Assembly (NCBI RefSeq): GCF_008329715.1
Contig: NZ_VTSR01000021.1
Span: forward strand, 62,001-126,000
DNA length: 64,000 bases
DNA from: Gimesia chilikensis
GTDB taxonomy: Bacteria; Planctomycetota; Planctomycetia; Planctomycetales; Planctomycetaceae
Direction: 5' to 3'
The notes beneath the pieces were generated by a model that had not been told where the DNA came from, ran no database searches, and was given only the letters and a program-made list of their open reading frames with translations. Shown here piece by piece: positions 9,897 through 19,723 of this stretch (positions within the stretch are counted from its first letter, which is position 1; every line of letters starts with the position of its first letter). A program made the translations under genes and the position numbers.

Positions 9897-12800
9897 TCAC
9901 GGTTTAACGGAGGCAGGTTTCTTCTGAATCTGCTGAACAAGCTTGCGGAAGTCGGGCAGATTCTGCAATTCTGCCAGATCGGGATCTTTCTGCATCCACT
10001 CTGCATCGTCAAATCCGAGTTGAGAAGAGAGTGCCAGGTAGTGGATTGCTTTTTTCTGATAAGCGGCGATCTGCTGTAGGACGGCGGGAGTTTGAGGCTG
10101 GTCTTTAAGGTTAACCAGCGCCCGGCCGAACACGCAGGCGACGTTATAATGGAACAGGTCGTTCTTCTCGAACTTATTCAACTGACTTTCGACAAACTGA
10201 ATCGCTTTGTCTTCCTGGTGATTATAGACCATGCAGATCGCCAGTCCGGTGATGGCCTGTGAATCGTGCTTATCCAGTTCGAATGCATTCTGAAAATCTT
10301 CCTGGGCTGCCTTCCAGTCCTGCTTCATCAGGTGGGAATGTCCGCGACCCGTATAGGCCTGTAACAGGACTTTCTCTGTTTTCTCATTCGCCTGATCACC
10401 CTTATTCTCCGTTAGCAAGACCCGATTGAAGACTTGGATTGCCTGGTCCCACTGCTCGGCATTGTTGTAAGTCTGTGCCTTGATCAGATAGAGATCCATG
10501 TTATTGGGGTCGATATTGATCGCGGCGTCACAGGCAGCGATGGCATCGGCCAGCTGTTTCAGGTCCCGGTAGATGTAGGCCTTGGTGATATGAGCGTAGA
10601 TCGAATTTTTGTCGACTTTCAGGACATCGTCGCAGGTTGCGATGGCCTGATATTCCCGATTGAGTTTGCGCAACAGGGCGATTTTTTCAGAATAGGATAT
10701 CATGTGCCGGGGGTTGGCTTCGATGGCCCGGTCAAACGTTTTAATGGCTTCGTCAGGACGATTCAGGGCGATCTCAAGATCGGCTTTGAATCCGTAAATC
10801 GACATGAGTTTGGGATTCACTTTGATGCAGGCGTCGTAGGTCGCGAGCGCCTTGTCATCCTGTTTCATGCGGGAGTAGTGCGAAGCCAGCACGGTGTAAC
10901 CGTAGGGATCCTGAGGCGCAATTTCGATGGCCTTCTTCAGCTCCGCCAGGGCCGCCTCGAATTTGTTTTGATTGCTGTAAAGTAAACCCCGGGTGACGTA
11001 CAGACGGGCGTAGATGTTGTCGACTTCCAGGCCCTGTTCTACGACTTTCAGACCAGCGTCGTACTCTTTCATGGTGTTCAGAGTATTGGCTTTGGCCAGA
11101 TAGGCTGGTACGAGCAGCGGGTCGATGCTGATCGCGGTATCGTAGTCCTCAACGGCTTCCTTGTACTCTTTACGACGATGTGCCTGTTCGCCTTTTTTGA
11201 GATAGTGATTTCCCGGGGAACGCTGATAAATGTTCTCCAGCGCAGATTGAGCGGCCCGTTTTTTGTCGGCATTGGTTCCGGCGATTCGGGCATCCATGAT
11301 GGTGCGGCGGGCTTCGGGAGTGCCGATATTGGCCAGGGCGCCGAAGATGGAACCCCAGGTTGATGATTTGGTGGTCTTGGTCAATCCCTCCGCGAGTATC
11401 TCAACGGCTTTATTGGAATCGGAACTTCGCAAGCCGGAGACGGCGCCGTTCACAATCGAATGATTGCTGTCGTCCAGAGCCTGCCTGGCAAGTTCAAAGA
11501 ACTGAGGCGATTCCAGTTTCTGGAGCGTGGAGAGGATCAGCAGTTTTTCGGTCTGCAGGGCACCGGGGTAATACTTTACAAAGCGGTCCTCGACGGATTC
11601 ATCACCGATGGAAGCCAGCGTTTTGATGAGCAAGACCTTCAGGCCGGCGTCCAGTTTGTCTTTTTCCAGGTGTTGAAATAACAGGGGGATCGCCCGCGGA
11701 TCTTTCATACGGTCGATGAAGCTGAGCATATCTCCCGTGGGCAGGGACTGCTGTATCTGCTGCAGGACATATTCCATGGCCAGAGCTTCACTCGCATTGT
11801 CTTTGCGTTTGATTAATTCCTTGAAAGCGACATTGCGAATTTCTTCTTCGGGGGACTTAAGGGCATCGCTGAGGACTTCGAACAGGCGGGGGTGCCCGTT
11901 CAAAACCAGTGCCCGGATGGCCGCCTCACGCAGTTCCCGATTGTCGCTGTCCAGGAATTCGTAAATCGCGGCGCCCCACTCGGGACGGGGATTACGGGCA
12001 ATGACTTCGATGATGATTTTCTGTGACGCCGGGGGATGTGATTTCAGGATCTTCAGCAGCGCCTGTTGTCCGCCTGCATAACGGGACTCAGCCAGGCTGG
12101 CGATGGCCATCTCAAACTGGGGGCCGGGTGGCATCTTCGCGACTTCCACCAGTCGTTGGAATGCCCGTGGATCACCCAGAAAACGCAGAGCATACAAAGC
12201 CGCTTCCTGGACGCGGGGGTTCTCGTGGGAAGTCAGTTCGAGCACCAGGGGGAGTTCTGCATTGGTCAACTGTCGTCCGCCACTGATCAGGGCCGCGGCT
12301 TTGATGGCCGGGGAACCGGTGCGGATCTGCTCGGCGATTTTGTCGCGGGAGAGGACTTCCAGGGCGCTATCCAGCGCGGCATGGATGGCTGCTTCTTCAG
12401 TTGCATGTGTCACCCGGGGAGCGGTCCCGCCGAGGTAGGGGACTGTGATATTTTTAAAGGCTTCGCCGGCGAGGTGCAGTTCCGTAATGACAGACGGAAA
12501 CAGGGGGAAGGGAACACCCAGGACGGCGTTCGACCCCAGAGAAGCGGCGATGCGGGGCAGCCATTGGCTGATGTCGTGTTCAATTTCCACCTTATCTTTG
12601 GGGAAGTAGAGTACGAAGCGTTTCACGTTTTTCAGAGTCAGGTCATCGACGACTTTGACAAGGGCGCCGATGTTGATGCTGTTTAGCTCGCCGGTGATGG
12701 TCAGTTCCGCCAGGCAGCGACTGGGCCCCAGCAGTTCGACCTGGTAATCCAGTTTGCCCTGCTCGAAGCGATTGACGTTCAATGCCAGTGGCTGCTGGTC

Positions 12801-13388
12801 GACGGTCGTCCGAAATTCGATCTCCGGCGTCTGGGCGCCTCCGGGCAAATCGCCCAGTACAATCCAGAGGCCACCCGCTTTTCCGGGGGGGACGACGACC
12901 TCATCTTCAAATTTCAATTGTCTGAGCAACTGACGCTTTTTTCCCAGTAAGACACTTTGGCTATTGAGATTTGAGGGTAATCCAGCGAACGGATGAGGTT
13001 GGCCATCGACGAATGCTTTCACCTGCGCGCGTTGCAGTTTGACGGGTTTCGTGGAGTCGTTGACCAGGGTGAGTTGCGTCAATAAGTATTGATACTCGTC
13101 CGGGCCCCGATTGTTTCGGGAACCTTTGAGTGATTGATCCAGGGTTAAGAACAGTTTCGCTTTTTCAGAGACCAGCGGCTGATGCGCCGGTTTCTGGTTG
13201 CGGGTTTTTAAGCGGGCCTCGATTTCCCCCAGTTGCTGGCGGACCCGGGCATTGGTTCGTTCCGATTCTTTCTGTGGGCTGTCCGATTCAGGAGCCCGGG
13301 CGGACTGTGCGTTGACCAGAGGCGAACAGAGCAGGAACGCAATCAGACTGCAGACCACCGTGCGGGACAGATCGAATCGAATGGGCAT
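9897..13388 (-). CDS. large exported HEAT-repeat plus TPR protein
   Basis: 1163 residues with a signal peptide (VVCSLIAFLLCSPLVNA). Three parts can be seen: an N-terminal beta-rich region to about 330; HEAT-type helical repeats at about 340-710 (AAALISGGRQLTNAELPLVL, NPRVQEAALYALRFLGDPRA, NRELREAAIRALVLNGHPRL); and about ten TPRs at about 735-1130 (YLKKGEQAHRRKEYKEAVED, AYLAKANTLNTMKEYDAGL). Both repeat types form protein-binding solenoids, so it is probably an exported scaffold. It lies 19 bases downstream of the aldose epimerase gene on the same strand and is likely cotranscribed. No catalytic motif was found. Confidence 0.88.
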   Translation of the reverse strand: MPIRFDLSRTVVCSLIAFLLCSPLVNAQSARAPESDSPQKESERTNARVRQQLGEIEARLKTRNQKPAHQPLVSEKAKLFLTLDQSLKGSRNNRGPDEYQYLLTQLTLVNDSTKPVKLQRAQVKAFVDGQPHPFAGLPSNLNSQSVLLGKKRQLLRQLKFEDEVVVPPGKAGGLWIVLGDLPGGAQTPEIEFRTTVDQQPLALNVNRFEQGKLDYQVELLGPSRCLAELTITGELNSINIGALVKVVDDLTLKNVKRFVLYFPKDKVEIEHDISQWLPRIAASLGSNAVLGVPFPLFPSVITELHLAGEAFKNITVPYLGGTAPRVTHATEEAAIHAALDSALEVLSRDKIAEQIRTGSPAIKAAALISGGRQLTNAELPLVLELTSHENPRVQEAALYALRFLGDPRAFQRLVEVAKMPPGPQFEMAIASLAESRYAGGQQALLKILKSHPPASQKIIIEVIARNPRPEWGAAIYEFLDSDNRELREAAIRALVLNGHPRLFEVLSDALKSPEEEIRNVAFKELIKRKDNASEALAMEYVLQQIQQSLPTGDMLSFIDRMKDPRAIPLLFQHLEKDKLDAGLKVLLIKTLASIGDESVEDRFVKYYPGALQTEKLLILSTLQKLESPQFFELARQALDDSNHSIVNGAVSGLRSSDSNKAVEILAEGLTKTTKSSTWGSIFGALANIGTPEARRTIMDARIAGTNADKKRAAQSALENIYQRSPGNHYLKKGEQAHRRKEYKEAVEDYDTAISIDPLLVPAYLAKANTLNTMKEYDAGLKVVEQGLEVDNIYARLYVTRGLLYSNQNKFEAALAELKKAIEIAPQDPYGYTVLASHYSRMKQDDKALATYDACIKVNPKLMSIYGFKADLEIALNRPDEAIKTFDRAIEANPRHMISYSEKIALLRKLNREYQAIATCDDVLKVDKNSIYAHITKAYIYRDLKQLADAIAACDAAINIDPNNMDLYLIKAQTYNNAEQWDQAIQVFNRVLLTENKGDQANEKTEKVLLQAYTGRGHSHLMKQDWKAAQEDFQNAFELDKHDSQAITGLAICMVYNHQEDKAIQFVESQLNKFEKNDLFHYNVACVFGRALVNLKDQPQTPAVLQQIAAYQKKAIHYLALSSQLGFDDAEWMQKDPDLAELQNLPDFRKLVQQIQKKPASVKP

Positions 13389-13407
13389 ACTGTGTTACTC
13401 CGCTTAA

Positions 13408-14373
13408 TCAGACGATCACTTTGCCGGCCCGGATTTCGATCCAGGTTTTGATTTCCGACCCGGGGGGTAGCACCCGCAACCCGGTTTCCAGCGCTTTTTC
13501 GGTAAGGTTGAGGGCGTTGGTCACACAGGTGTAAGGTTCCAGGCAGATGCAGTTCCGCTCGGGCGGTGTGAATACGACAAGCTCGGTGAACAGACTGTCG
13601 TAGTCCTGGGTGAGGACCAGACCGGCCTGCTCGTCCATAATCAGGCATTCATACTGATCGATGTCTTCCGGTAAGCCGCTGAGGATGTCGTCGGCTTTTA
13701 ACTGGTCGAACCAGGCACCCTCACGTAAATCGTGTGCGGGCTGAATCGGCTGCTTGTCTCCGGTGGGCAGACAGTCAGACAGAATCCACTCCTCGGTGGC
13801 CGGCGACTCGATCAGGCAGTTCTTCGGATCTCCCTCTGCGGAGAGCGGCACCTTGAAGTAGGGATGAGTGCCCAGTCCCCAGGGAATGGGGGTGTCGCCC
13901 GGATTCCCGATGCGGAAGTCGGCCCGCAGGGTGGCCCCTTTGACTTCGTAGCGGACTTCAATAAAAGCATCGCCGGGCCAGCAGGGGAGGCGGTGTCTGC
14001 CATCAATGCTCAGCTGAAACTGGGCGATGGCGAAGTTTTCTTCGTGGGCAATCACTCGCCAGGGGAGGTCCAGGCAGAAACCATGAATGGCGTTTCCTGT
14101 TTTGTCATGATAGGTCTTTTCGGGGGGGAGTTCATATGCGGTTCCCTCCCACTTGAAGCGACCTCCGGCAATCCGGTTAGGGAAGGGGAACAGGATCGGA
14201 ATCCCGCTGCTGCTGGGGCGTTGTTCTCCGGTCTCGAACTCGGGATGAGAGTCGATCACGTCGATGCATTGGCCGTCGACCATTGCGTGGAACTGGTAAC
14301 AGTTAAATCCCAGTTCGGGCAGGATGCGAGCGGTGGAGCCGGTTTCCGGATCGGTAATTATCAGGGGCGTCAT
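13408..14373 (-). CDS. aldose 1-epimerase-like protein (GalM superfamily)
   Basis: Galactose mutarotase-type enzyme that interconverts alpha and beta anomers of sugars; 321 residues, no signal peptide, cytoplasmic. Family motifs are FPFPNRI at about 63, AIHGF near 93, the catalytic histidine in GTHPYFK near 171, and the catalytic glutamate in CLEPYTC near 280. The exact sugar cannot be inferred, and some members act on hexose-6-phosphates. It sits in a minus-strand run between the YqgE/AlgH gene (61 bases upstream) and the HEAT/TPR gene (19 bases downstream). Confidence 0.9.
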   Translation of the reverse strand: MTPLIITDPETGSTARILPELGFNCYQFHAMVDGQCIDVIDSHPEFETGEQRPSSSGIPILFPFPNRIAGGRFKWEGTAYELPPEKTYHDKTGNAIHGFCLDLPWRVIAHEENFAIAQFQLSIDGRHRLPCWPGDAFIEVRYEVKGATLRADFRIGNPGDTPIPWGLGTHPYFKVPLSAEGDPKNCLIESPATEEWILSDCLPTGDKQPIQPAHDLREGAWFDQLKADDILSGLPEDIDQYECLIMDEQAGLVLTQDYDSLFTELVVFTPPERNCICLEPYTCVTNALNLTEKALETGLRVLPPGSEIKTWIEIRAGKVIV

Positions 14374-14434
14374 GTGTCAGAGTCGTTTCGTTTCCAGGTG
14401 TTATATGTGGTGTCGACTGGGTTGGCAGTTCGTT

Positions 14435-15001
14435 TCAGTTCCATTCGGGATGGGCGGTTTCCTGCGGAAGAAAACGTCGCTCTTCCATCGCCCGGCCGTG
14501 CAGCGTGTCCCACAGATCGTAGGGATCAATTTCGAAAATGTCTTCCGCGGTTGCGGGGGTTGTGAGCCAGTCCATCCGGTCGAGTTCCGATTCCAGTTGC
14601 AATGGTGCCCAGCCGGCACAGCCGAAGAAAATGCGGAAATCCAGATGGGGATCCCCTTCGGAGATCCGCCAGACCACCTGTTCGAAGACCTCGGGGCTGC
14701 TGCCCATGAACAGGCCGGGAACGATGGCGTCTTTGGCTTTTTCCAGATCGCCGGCATTATGCAGGGCAAACATACCGTTGGGTTCTACCGGACCGCCCAT
14801 AAAAACCAGATCTTCCAGCTTGGGCATGTCAAAGTATCTGGAGAGCGCATTGGTGATTGAGAACGAGGATGGACGGTTCACAATCAGACCGGTGGCACCC
14901 TCATTGTTATGTTCTACGATCAGCACAACGGAACGGTAAAAATTCTGATCATTCAGTTTCCGGGTGGCGATTAAAAAGTGTCCCTTTAACGATTTCAGCA
15001 T
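14435..15001 (-). CDS. YqgE/AlgH family protein
   Basis: 188 residues, matching the family's usual length of about 185-190. Typical features are the N-terminal LKGHFLIATRKL with DQNFYRSVVLIVEHN, GLIVNRPSS, the VFMGGPVEPNGMFALH segment, and FFGCAGWAPLQLESELDRMDW. The family's role is not settled; it was linked to regulation of alginate in Pseudomonas. It heads a probable minus-strand transcript with the epimerase and HEAT/TPR genes. An SD-like AGAGGAGAAAC precedes the ATG. Confidence 0.93.
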   Translation of the reverse strand: MLKSLKGHFLIATRKLNDQNFYRSVVLIVEHNNEGATGLIVNRPSSFSITNALSRYFDMPKLEDLVFMGGPVEPNGMFALHNAGDLEKAKDAIVPGLFMGSSPEVFEQVVWRISEGDPHLDFRIFFGCAGWAPLQLESELDRMDWLTTPATAEDIFEIDPYDLWDTLHGRAMEERRFLPQETAHPEWN

Positions 15002-15327
15002 AAAGCGAATGTTTCTCCTCTGGTTCAGAACTGAATTCCGGACGGTCCGGGAAAATCTCCTCGAGTGAACAGGTAGTATTATATCTGGACAAAAGCTGAA
15101 AAAACAGAGTTAGATTTGAGACCCTCAAGCGCCCTTACCGTGTCACAGCAATAATCTGCGGGTTAGGCAGATTATGCCCCGATCTGTGGGGGAGGCCCCT
15201 CATTCGCAGATTTTTCATAAAAACAGTATTTCAACTTGAACAGATGTAGGGTAACCTGTAAGTAGAGTTTGATCTGTTAAATAATGCGCTGACTTTATGT
15301 ATTCCTGATGCGGGCGGTTTTATCACG
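15002..15327. other. divergent intergenic region, AlgH and SHD1 genes
   Basis: 326 bases between divergent genes, so promoters for both directions must lie here, though I cannot assign clear -35/-10 pairs. It contains the 9-bp inverted repeat at 15151-15175 and a GGGGGAGGCCCC palindrome-like stretch shortly after it. Confidence 0.5.
15151..15175. promoter_or_regulatory. perfect inverted repeat, possible operator
   Basis: ATAATCTGC at 15151-15159 and GCAGATTAT at 15167-15175 are exact complements with a 7-base loop. It lies between divergent genes, about 150 bases from either start. It could be an operator or a short RNA hairpin. Confidence 0.4.
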
Positions 15328-17505
15328 ATGAATACGAAACAAAAACTCTCTCTGCTGGCCTGTCTGCTTTGCACGCTGTTTCTCTCACAGTCGCTGCGGG
15401 CAGAAGAAGAAAGCTACGAGCGCTTTACAGTGCGCACCTGGAATTTCCGGGATGGCTCGGAGGCGAAAGGGAAGCTGATCGTGGTGAAAGGCCCCCAGGC
15501 CACGCTGCGTCTGGATGGTCAGGGAACCGTGCGCGTTTCCTTCGATAAGTTGAGCGTCAAAGATCTAAACTGGCTCTATGAGTATCATAAACGCCGCAAT
15601 CAGTTGAGTTTTTTGCCGGAAGAGTACCGCAAAATTCACACGGAGTCCTCACTCCCGGAAACAAAGAGCGCACCTCCTGCGAAGACAGAACCTGAGCCTG
15701 CCCCCGTGGAAAACAAGCCGTCCATGGAGCCGGATAAGAAAACGGCGACAGAGCCTGAGGCAGGCGGAGAGTCGTACAAACCATTTACACTCCGCGAGTG
15801 GAGTTTCAAAGATGGCAGCAGCTTTAAAGCCAAATTTGTCTCTATCAATCCCCAGCAGATTCAGCTGATCAAAGAGTCGGGTGAATTAACGATGGTGCCT
15901 CTGGATCAGTTAACCATCAATGATATGAAGTGGCTGTTCGAATATCATCGCCGGAATAAACTGCTGGGTTTGTTACCTCCAGCAATGCAGGAGCAAGCTA
16001 AAGCACTGGCGGCACAACTGGGGCTGCCTGCGGAAATGGAATCACCGGCGGCCGCGATGACCGAACCGGGAACGCCTGCAGCCGCGGATGACGATCCAAA
16101 TGTCATTAAGGCGAATACCGAAATTGATCCCGAACTGGTAGCCGTATTATCTGATTACCGGTTCTGGTCCGACAAGAAGGGGCAGAAGTCTGAAGCCCGG
16201 TTTGCAGGGCTGGAAGGCCGCGAAATCCGCTTTACACCAAGTCCCGGTTCGAACGCGGGGATCGGAATTATCAGCATTCCCGTGGGAACCCTGAGTGATG
16301 AAGATCTGGAGTTACTACGCGAAGCACTGAAGATGCATGGGCGGATGTCCGAACTTCCCCTGGCCTACCGGGAACCCTTTGATTCCAGCCTTTCGGCACG
16401 CAAACTGAAACAGATGTTGCGCGTCAACTTCCACCGCAAATGGACTGACGTTTCCGGCAATTCAGTCGCCGCTTCCTACATCAAAATGGAAAATGGCAAC
16501 ATCTCTCTCTTGATCACACAAAGCAACGCAGTTCAGGAATTCCCTTACGATAAGTTTTCCGAAGAGGATCATAAATACGTTCAGGAACGCCTGCAGAAAG
16601 AAGTGGCAGGTCAGTTCTTTCCCGAAAATGCAGAGACCACGCTGACTCCGGAAGAGCAGCAAAAAGAATTTCGTGTCTGGACTGACCGTAAGAATCGGCA
16701 GCTCAAAGGGAAATTCGTGCGACTTGCCTATGGTGATTCGGTTACCGTATTGAATACAGGAACAAAAGAAGAACTATTCATCACGGAATTCTTCAGCGAT
16801 GGCGACTTAAGCCTGATCAAACCCCGGAAACAGCAACAGCCCGATCAACTGGCGATGAACGAAGGGGGAATACCTGGAATTCCTGGTGCCGCGATGCCCG
16901 GCGCTGCCATGCCTGGTTCAGCGATGCCAGGGCCCGGTGGAATGAATTTCCCCGGCATGCGAAATCCGGGAATGCGTAATCCGGCGATGCCTGAACCCGG
17001 TTCGATGATGCCTGCAGAGCCGGCAATGGCGAATCCTGCGATGGAACCGAATCCGGCTATGGAAATGTCAGCCAACATGATGGCGGAAAATTCCGCACGG
17101 AATCCCGGATTGCCTGAGCGTCCTGTCATGCAGAATACTTTCGAATGTGAACTGTGTGGTAAAACTCATACCTCGGAAAGCCTGTTGTTTGAACAATGTC
17201 CGCACTGTGGTGTGAAGCGGGGGGACATGATCTACCAGTGCGGCCGATGTAACAGGAAGTTCAAATCAGAAGGTTCCGGACTGACGGCCCCCTGTCCCTA
17301 CTGTAATCCGAATCAGGGACGCAATGAGGTGGCTGCGAACTCGAATGCCGGTGGACCAGGTGCTTCGGGTGACTCGGGGGGATCATCGGGTGGTCATGTT
17401 AGTGGTCGTTCCGCTTACCGGACCGGGCGACTGGTGGGCAAACTGTTTTTCTGGGGGCTGGCATTTCTCGGTTTTATTGGTGGTGCCTTGAAAATGCGTG
17501 GTTAA
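15328..17505 (+). CDS. exported SHD1-repeat protein with zinc ribbons and C-terminal membrane segment
   Basis: 725 residues with a signal peptide (LSLLACLLCTLFLSQSLRA). Five repeats follow the SLA1 homology domain 1 pattern (R-x-W-x-D/F...G...P/F-x-x-L-S-x-x-D): about 36-88, 155-210, 277-335, 371-427 and 449-502. Starts include RTWNFRDGS, REWSFKDGS, RKWTDVSGN and RVWTDRKN. A low-complexity Met/Pro/Gly/Ala stretch (about 512-600, PGAAMPGSAM-like) leads to two zinc ribbons at about 607-660 (CELCGK...CPHC, then CGRC...CPYC). The last 30 residues hold one hydrophobic segment (LVGKLFFWGLAFLGFIGGAL). SHD1 is best known from yeast endocytic Sla1 and is frequent in planctomycetes. The function is unknown; a protein-binding envelope scaffold is a reasonable guess. 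Confidence 0.85.
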   Translation: MNTKQKLSLLACLLCTLFLSQSLRAEEESYERFTVRTWNFRDGSEAKGKLIVVKGPQATLRLDGQGTVRVSFDKLSVKDLNWLYEYHKRRNQLSFLPEEYRKIHTESSLPETKSAPPAKTEPEPAPVENKPSMEPDKKTATEPEAGGESYKPFTLREWSFKDGSSFKAKFVSINPQQIQLIKESGELTMVPLDQLTINDMKWLFEYHRRNKLLGLLPPAMQEQAKALAAQLGLPAEMESPAAAMTEPGTPAAADDDPNVIKANTEIDPELVAVLSDYRFWSDKKGQKSEARFAGLEGREIRFTPSPGSNAGIGIISIPVGTLSDEDLELLREALKMHGRMSELPLAYREPFDSSLSARKLKQMLRVNFHRKWTDVSGNSVAASYIKMENGNISLLITQSNAVQEFPYDKFSEEDHKYVQERLQKEVAGQFFPENAETTLTPEEQQKEFRVWTDRKNRQLKGKFVRLAYGDSVTVLNTGTKEELFITEFFSDGDLSLIKPRKQQQPDQLAMNEGGIPGIPGAAMPGAAMPGSAMPGPGGMNFPGMRNPGMRNPAMPEPGSMMPAEPAMANPAMEPNPAMEMSANMMAENSARNPGLPERPVMQNTFECELCGKTHTSESLLFEQCPHCGVKRGDMIYQCGRCNRKFKSEGSGLTAPCPYCNPNQGRNEVAANSNAGGPGASGDSGGSSGGHVSGRSAYRTGRLVGKLFFWGLAFLGFIGGALKMRG

Positions 17506-17525
17506 CGGACAGACCTGATTACAAA

Positions 17526-17567
17526 CAAAAACGCGGACGCCTCATAAAGAAGCGTCCGCGTTTTTTT
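17526..17567. terminator. bidirectional intrinsic terminator
   Basis: Perfect stem ACGCGGACGC / GCGTCCGCGT around an 11-base loop, flanked by an A-run and a T-run. It lies between the convergent SHD1 gene and thiC and can serve both. Confidence 0.9.
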
Positions 17568-17586
17568 GTGAGTCTCAGCCTGGGAA

Positions 17587-19404
17587 TCAGGGGCGTTCAT
17601 TTAGCACAGGCAGCTCTTTGGAAGTCTGCATCTGTTGAGCCGATTCCGGATCGACGTAGTCGCTGTGGCAGGATGCCTTGTCCTGGTCGCCGGTCATTTC
17701 TTTCTTGACCTTGGAGGCCAGCTTGTGAATCTGGTCTGGACTGAGCACGCCCCGTTTTTCCAGTATTTCCTTTTGTTCTGCAGTCAGCGGCAGCGATTTC
17801 TTTGCTTTATCCCAGGCATAATCTTCCGATTTGCCCGACATGAACTCCTGAATTTCCTTGGAGATTCGCACGCTGCACCAGTCGTGTCCGCACATCGCAC
17901 AGAAGTCGGTATCGACGTCGAGGTCTTCGTCGTGCAGAGCCCGGGCGGTGTCCGGATCGAAGCTGAGTTCGAAGTGCTTTTCCCAGTTGAGGGCAGCGCG
18001 GGCTTCGGTCAGTTCGTCGTCACGGTTGCGGGTACCGGGAATTCCCAGGGCGACGTCGGCTGCGTGGGCAGCGATCTTGTAAGCGATACAACCCTGTTTG
18101 ACGTCATCTTTCTTGGGCAGACCGAGGTGTTCTTTGGGAGTCACATAGCAGAGCATGCTGGCCCCGTGGTAACCCGCGGCGGTCGCACCGATACAGCTGG
18201 TGATATGGTCGTATCCGGGGAAGATATCAGTAACCAGGGGGCCCAGTACGTAGAACGGAGCTCCGTGACAGAGTTTTCGCTGGACCTTCATATTGAATTC
18301 GATCTGGTCGAAGGAAATATGACCGGGGCCTTCGATCATGACCTGCACGCCTTTTTGCCAGGCACGTTCAGTCAGTTCACCCAGGACACAGAGTTCTGCC
18401 AACTGAGCCCGGTCGGAGCCGTCGGCCAGACCACCGGGTCGCAGACCGTCACCAATCGAGAAGCTGACGTCGTATTCCCGCATGATGTCGCAGATGTCAT
18501 CCCAGAGATCGTACATCGGGTTCTGTTGCTTGTTGTGGAGCATCCACTTGGCCAGCAGCGATCCACCGCGGCTGACGATGCCGATCAGACGCTGGGCCAC
18601 CAGTTCGAGGTGTTCCCGCAGGACGCCGGCATGAATGGTGAAGTAGTCCACACCCTGTTTCGCCTGATGCTGCAGCATCTGCAGGATGCTGGCGTGGTCC
18701 AGATCTTCCAGGCGACGGGCGATGATCATGGAGTAGATCGGCACGGTTCCGATGGGGACAGTGCTGTTCTGAATGATGGCCTGGCGGCAGCCGTCAATAT
18801 CGCCACCGGTGGAGAGGTCCATCACGGTGTCGGCGCCCCATTGCTGGGCCCATTTCAGCTTTTCGATTTCTTCATCGGTCCCCGAGGAAACCGGTGAAGC
18901 GCCCATGTTGGCGTTGACCTTGGTCTTGGATGCACGACCGATGGCCATCGGATCGAGCTGATAGCCGAGGTGTACCTTGTTGGCGGGAATGATCATCCGG
19001 CCGGCAGCGATTTCATCGCGGATCTGCTCTGCGGTCAGGTGCGGCTCCCGTTCAGCGACCCGTTCCATTTCCGGGGTGATGGTGCCACAGCGGGCGAATT
19101 CGAGCTGCGTGACCGGCAGAAAGTCAGCTGGAGGCGTCCAGGCATCGGCGGTTTCGTAGTTCTCTTCAAATCCCGGTTTCAGCTCCCAGCCGGCGGGCAT
19201 GAAATCCCAGGCGGTTTTGTCCGATGCTTCCGGCATTCCCGGGGTATCGGGAGAGGAGAACGTCAGGGCGCCTTTGACTCCAGGGGCGATCTGGGGCGGA
19301 TTGGCGAAACTTCCCGGGTTGGTCTGCTGGCCCCGAGTAGAGGGGTTTCCGCCAATGGGTGGCAGTGAGTACAGCAGGTCATAAGAAGAAGAGGAGTTGG
19401 TCAT
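17587..19404 (-). CDS. thiC: phosphomethylpyrimidine synthase ThiC
   Basis: Radical-SAM enzyme converting aminoimidazole ribotide to hydroxymethylpyrimidine phosphate in thiamine synthesis. 605 residues, cytoplasmic. Recognisable features are [13 protein letters not shown] (about 163), [14 protein letters not shown] (about 190), [26 protein letters not shown], and the C-terminal [4Fe-4S] motif CAMCGHDWC (Cys502, Cys505, Cys510). A strong SD (AAGGA) is placed 10 bases before the ATG. No other thi gene is adjacent. I looked for a TPP riboswitch in the leader and did not find its conserved CTGAGA or ACCTGA/GGGAA elements. Confidence 0.98.
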   Translation of the reverse strand: MTNSSSSYDLLYSLPPIGGNPSTRGQQTNPGSFANPPQIAPGVKGALTFSSPDTPGMPEASDKTAWDFMPAGWELKPGFEENYETADAWTPPADFLPVTQLEFARCGTITPEMERVAEREPHLTAEQIRDEIAAGRMIIPANKVHLGYQLDPMAIGRASKTKVNANMGASPVSSGTDEEIEKLKWAQQWGADTVMDLSTGGDIDGCRQAIIQNSTVPIGTVPIYSMIIARRLEDLDHASILQMLQHQAKQGVDYFTIHAGVLREHLELVAQRLIGIVSRGGSLLAKWMLHNKQQNPMYDLWDDICDIMREYDVSFSIGDGLRPGGLADGSDRAQLAELCVLGELTERAWQKGVQVMIEGPGHISFDQIEFNMKVQRKLCHGAPFYVLGPLVTDIFPGYDHITSCIGATAAGYHGASMLCYVTPKEHLGLPKKDDVKQGCIAYKIAAHAADVALGIPGTRNRDDELTEARAALNWEKHFELSFDPDTARALHDEDLDVDTDFCAMCGHDWCSVRISKEIQEFMSGKSEDYAWDKAKKSLPLTAEQKEILEKRGVLSPDQIHKLASKVKKEMTGDQDKASCHSDYVDPESAQQMQTSKELPVLNERP

Positions 19405-19723
19405 ACTATTAGCATCCTTACAAAATCTGATGCGGTCATTGAGTCTGTTAGATAGTCTGTCAGATTCTGAGCGAATCCGGATCAGAAACGAGATCTGCCA
19501 GCAGTTCTACTGCCTCGAACGGGAAATCGTCTTGGTTTCTGGAGTATATAGTAGTGACCTGACGGCTTTTTTCAAACTGACTGGATGATAAGTCTGTGTG
19601 GTTTCCCATTGAAACGTGCATTGGTTATCATCTGGTCTGTTGAAAAGTAGCTCCAGACAACACATTTCTCTTTGAAAAAACAGATCAGGATCCGCTTCCG
19701 GGTCCCATGAATTAAGGTTCGAC
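19405..19723. other. divergent intergenic region, thiC and adenosine-kinase-like gene
   Basis: 319 bases. It holds a candidate thiC promoter (19548-19575), a leader of about 140 bases for thiC in which AGTCTGT occurs twice 12 bases apart (19442, 19454), and the SD of the downstream kinase gene. No RNA switch was recognised. Confidence 0.5.
19548..19575 (-). promoter_or_regulatory. candidate sigma-70-type promoter for thiC
   Basis: Read on the minus strand, TTGAAA (19570-19575) is separated by 16 bases from TACTAT (19548-19553), about 140 bases upstream of the thiC start. This is by eye only. Confidence 0.35.

Noticed and set aside
17635-18897. 420-residue open frame antisense to thiC
   Set aside because: It lies wholly within thiC on the opposite strand, has no SD or recognisable motif, and long antisense frames are common at this GC content.
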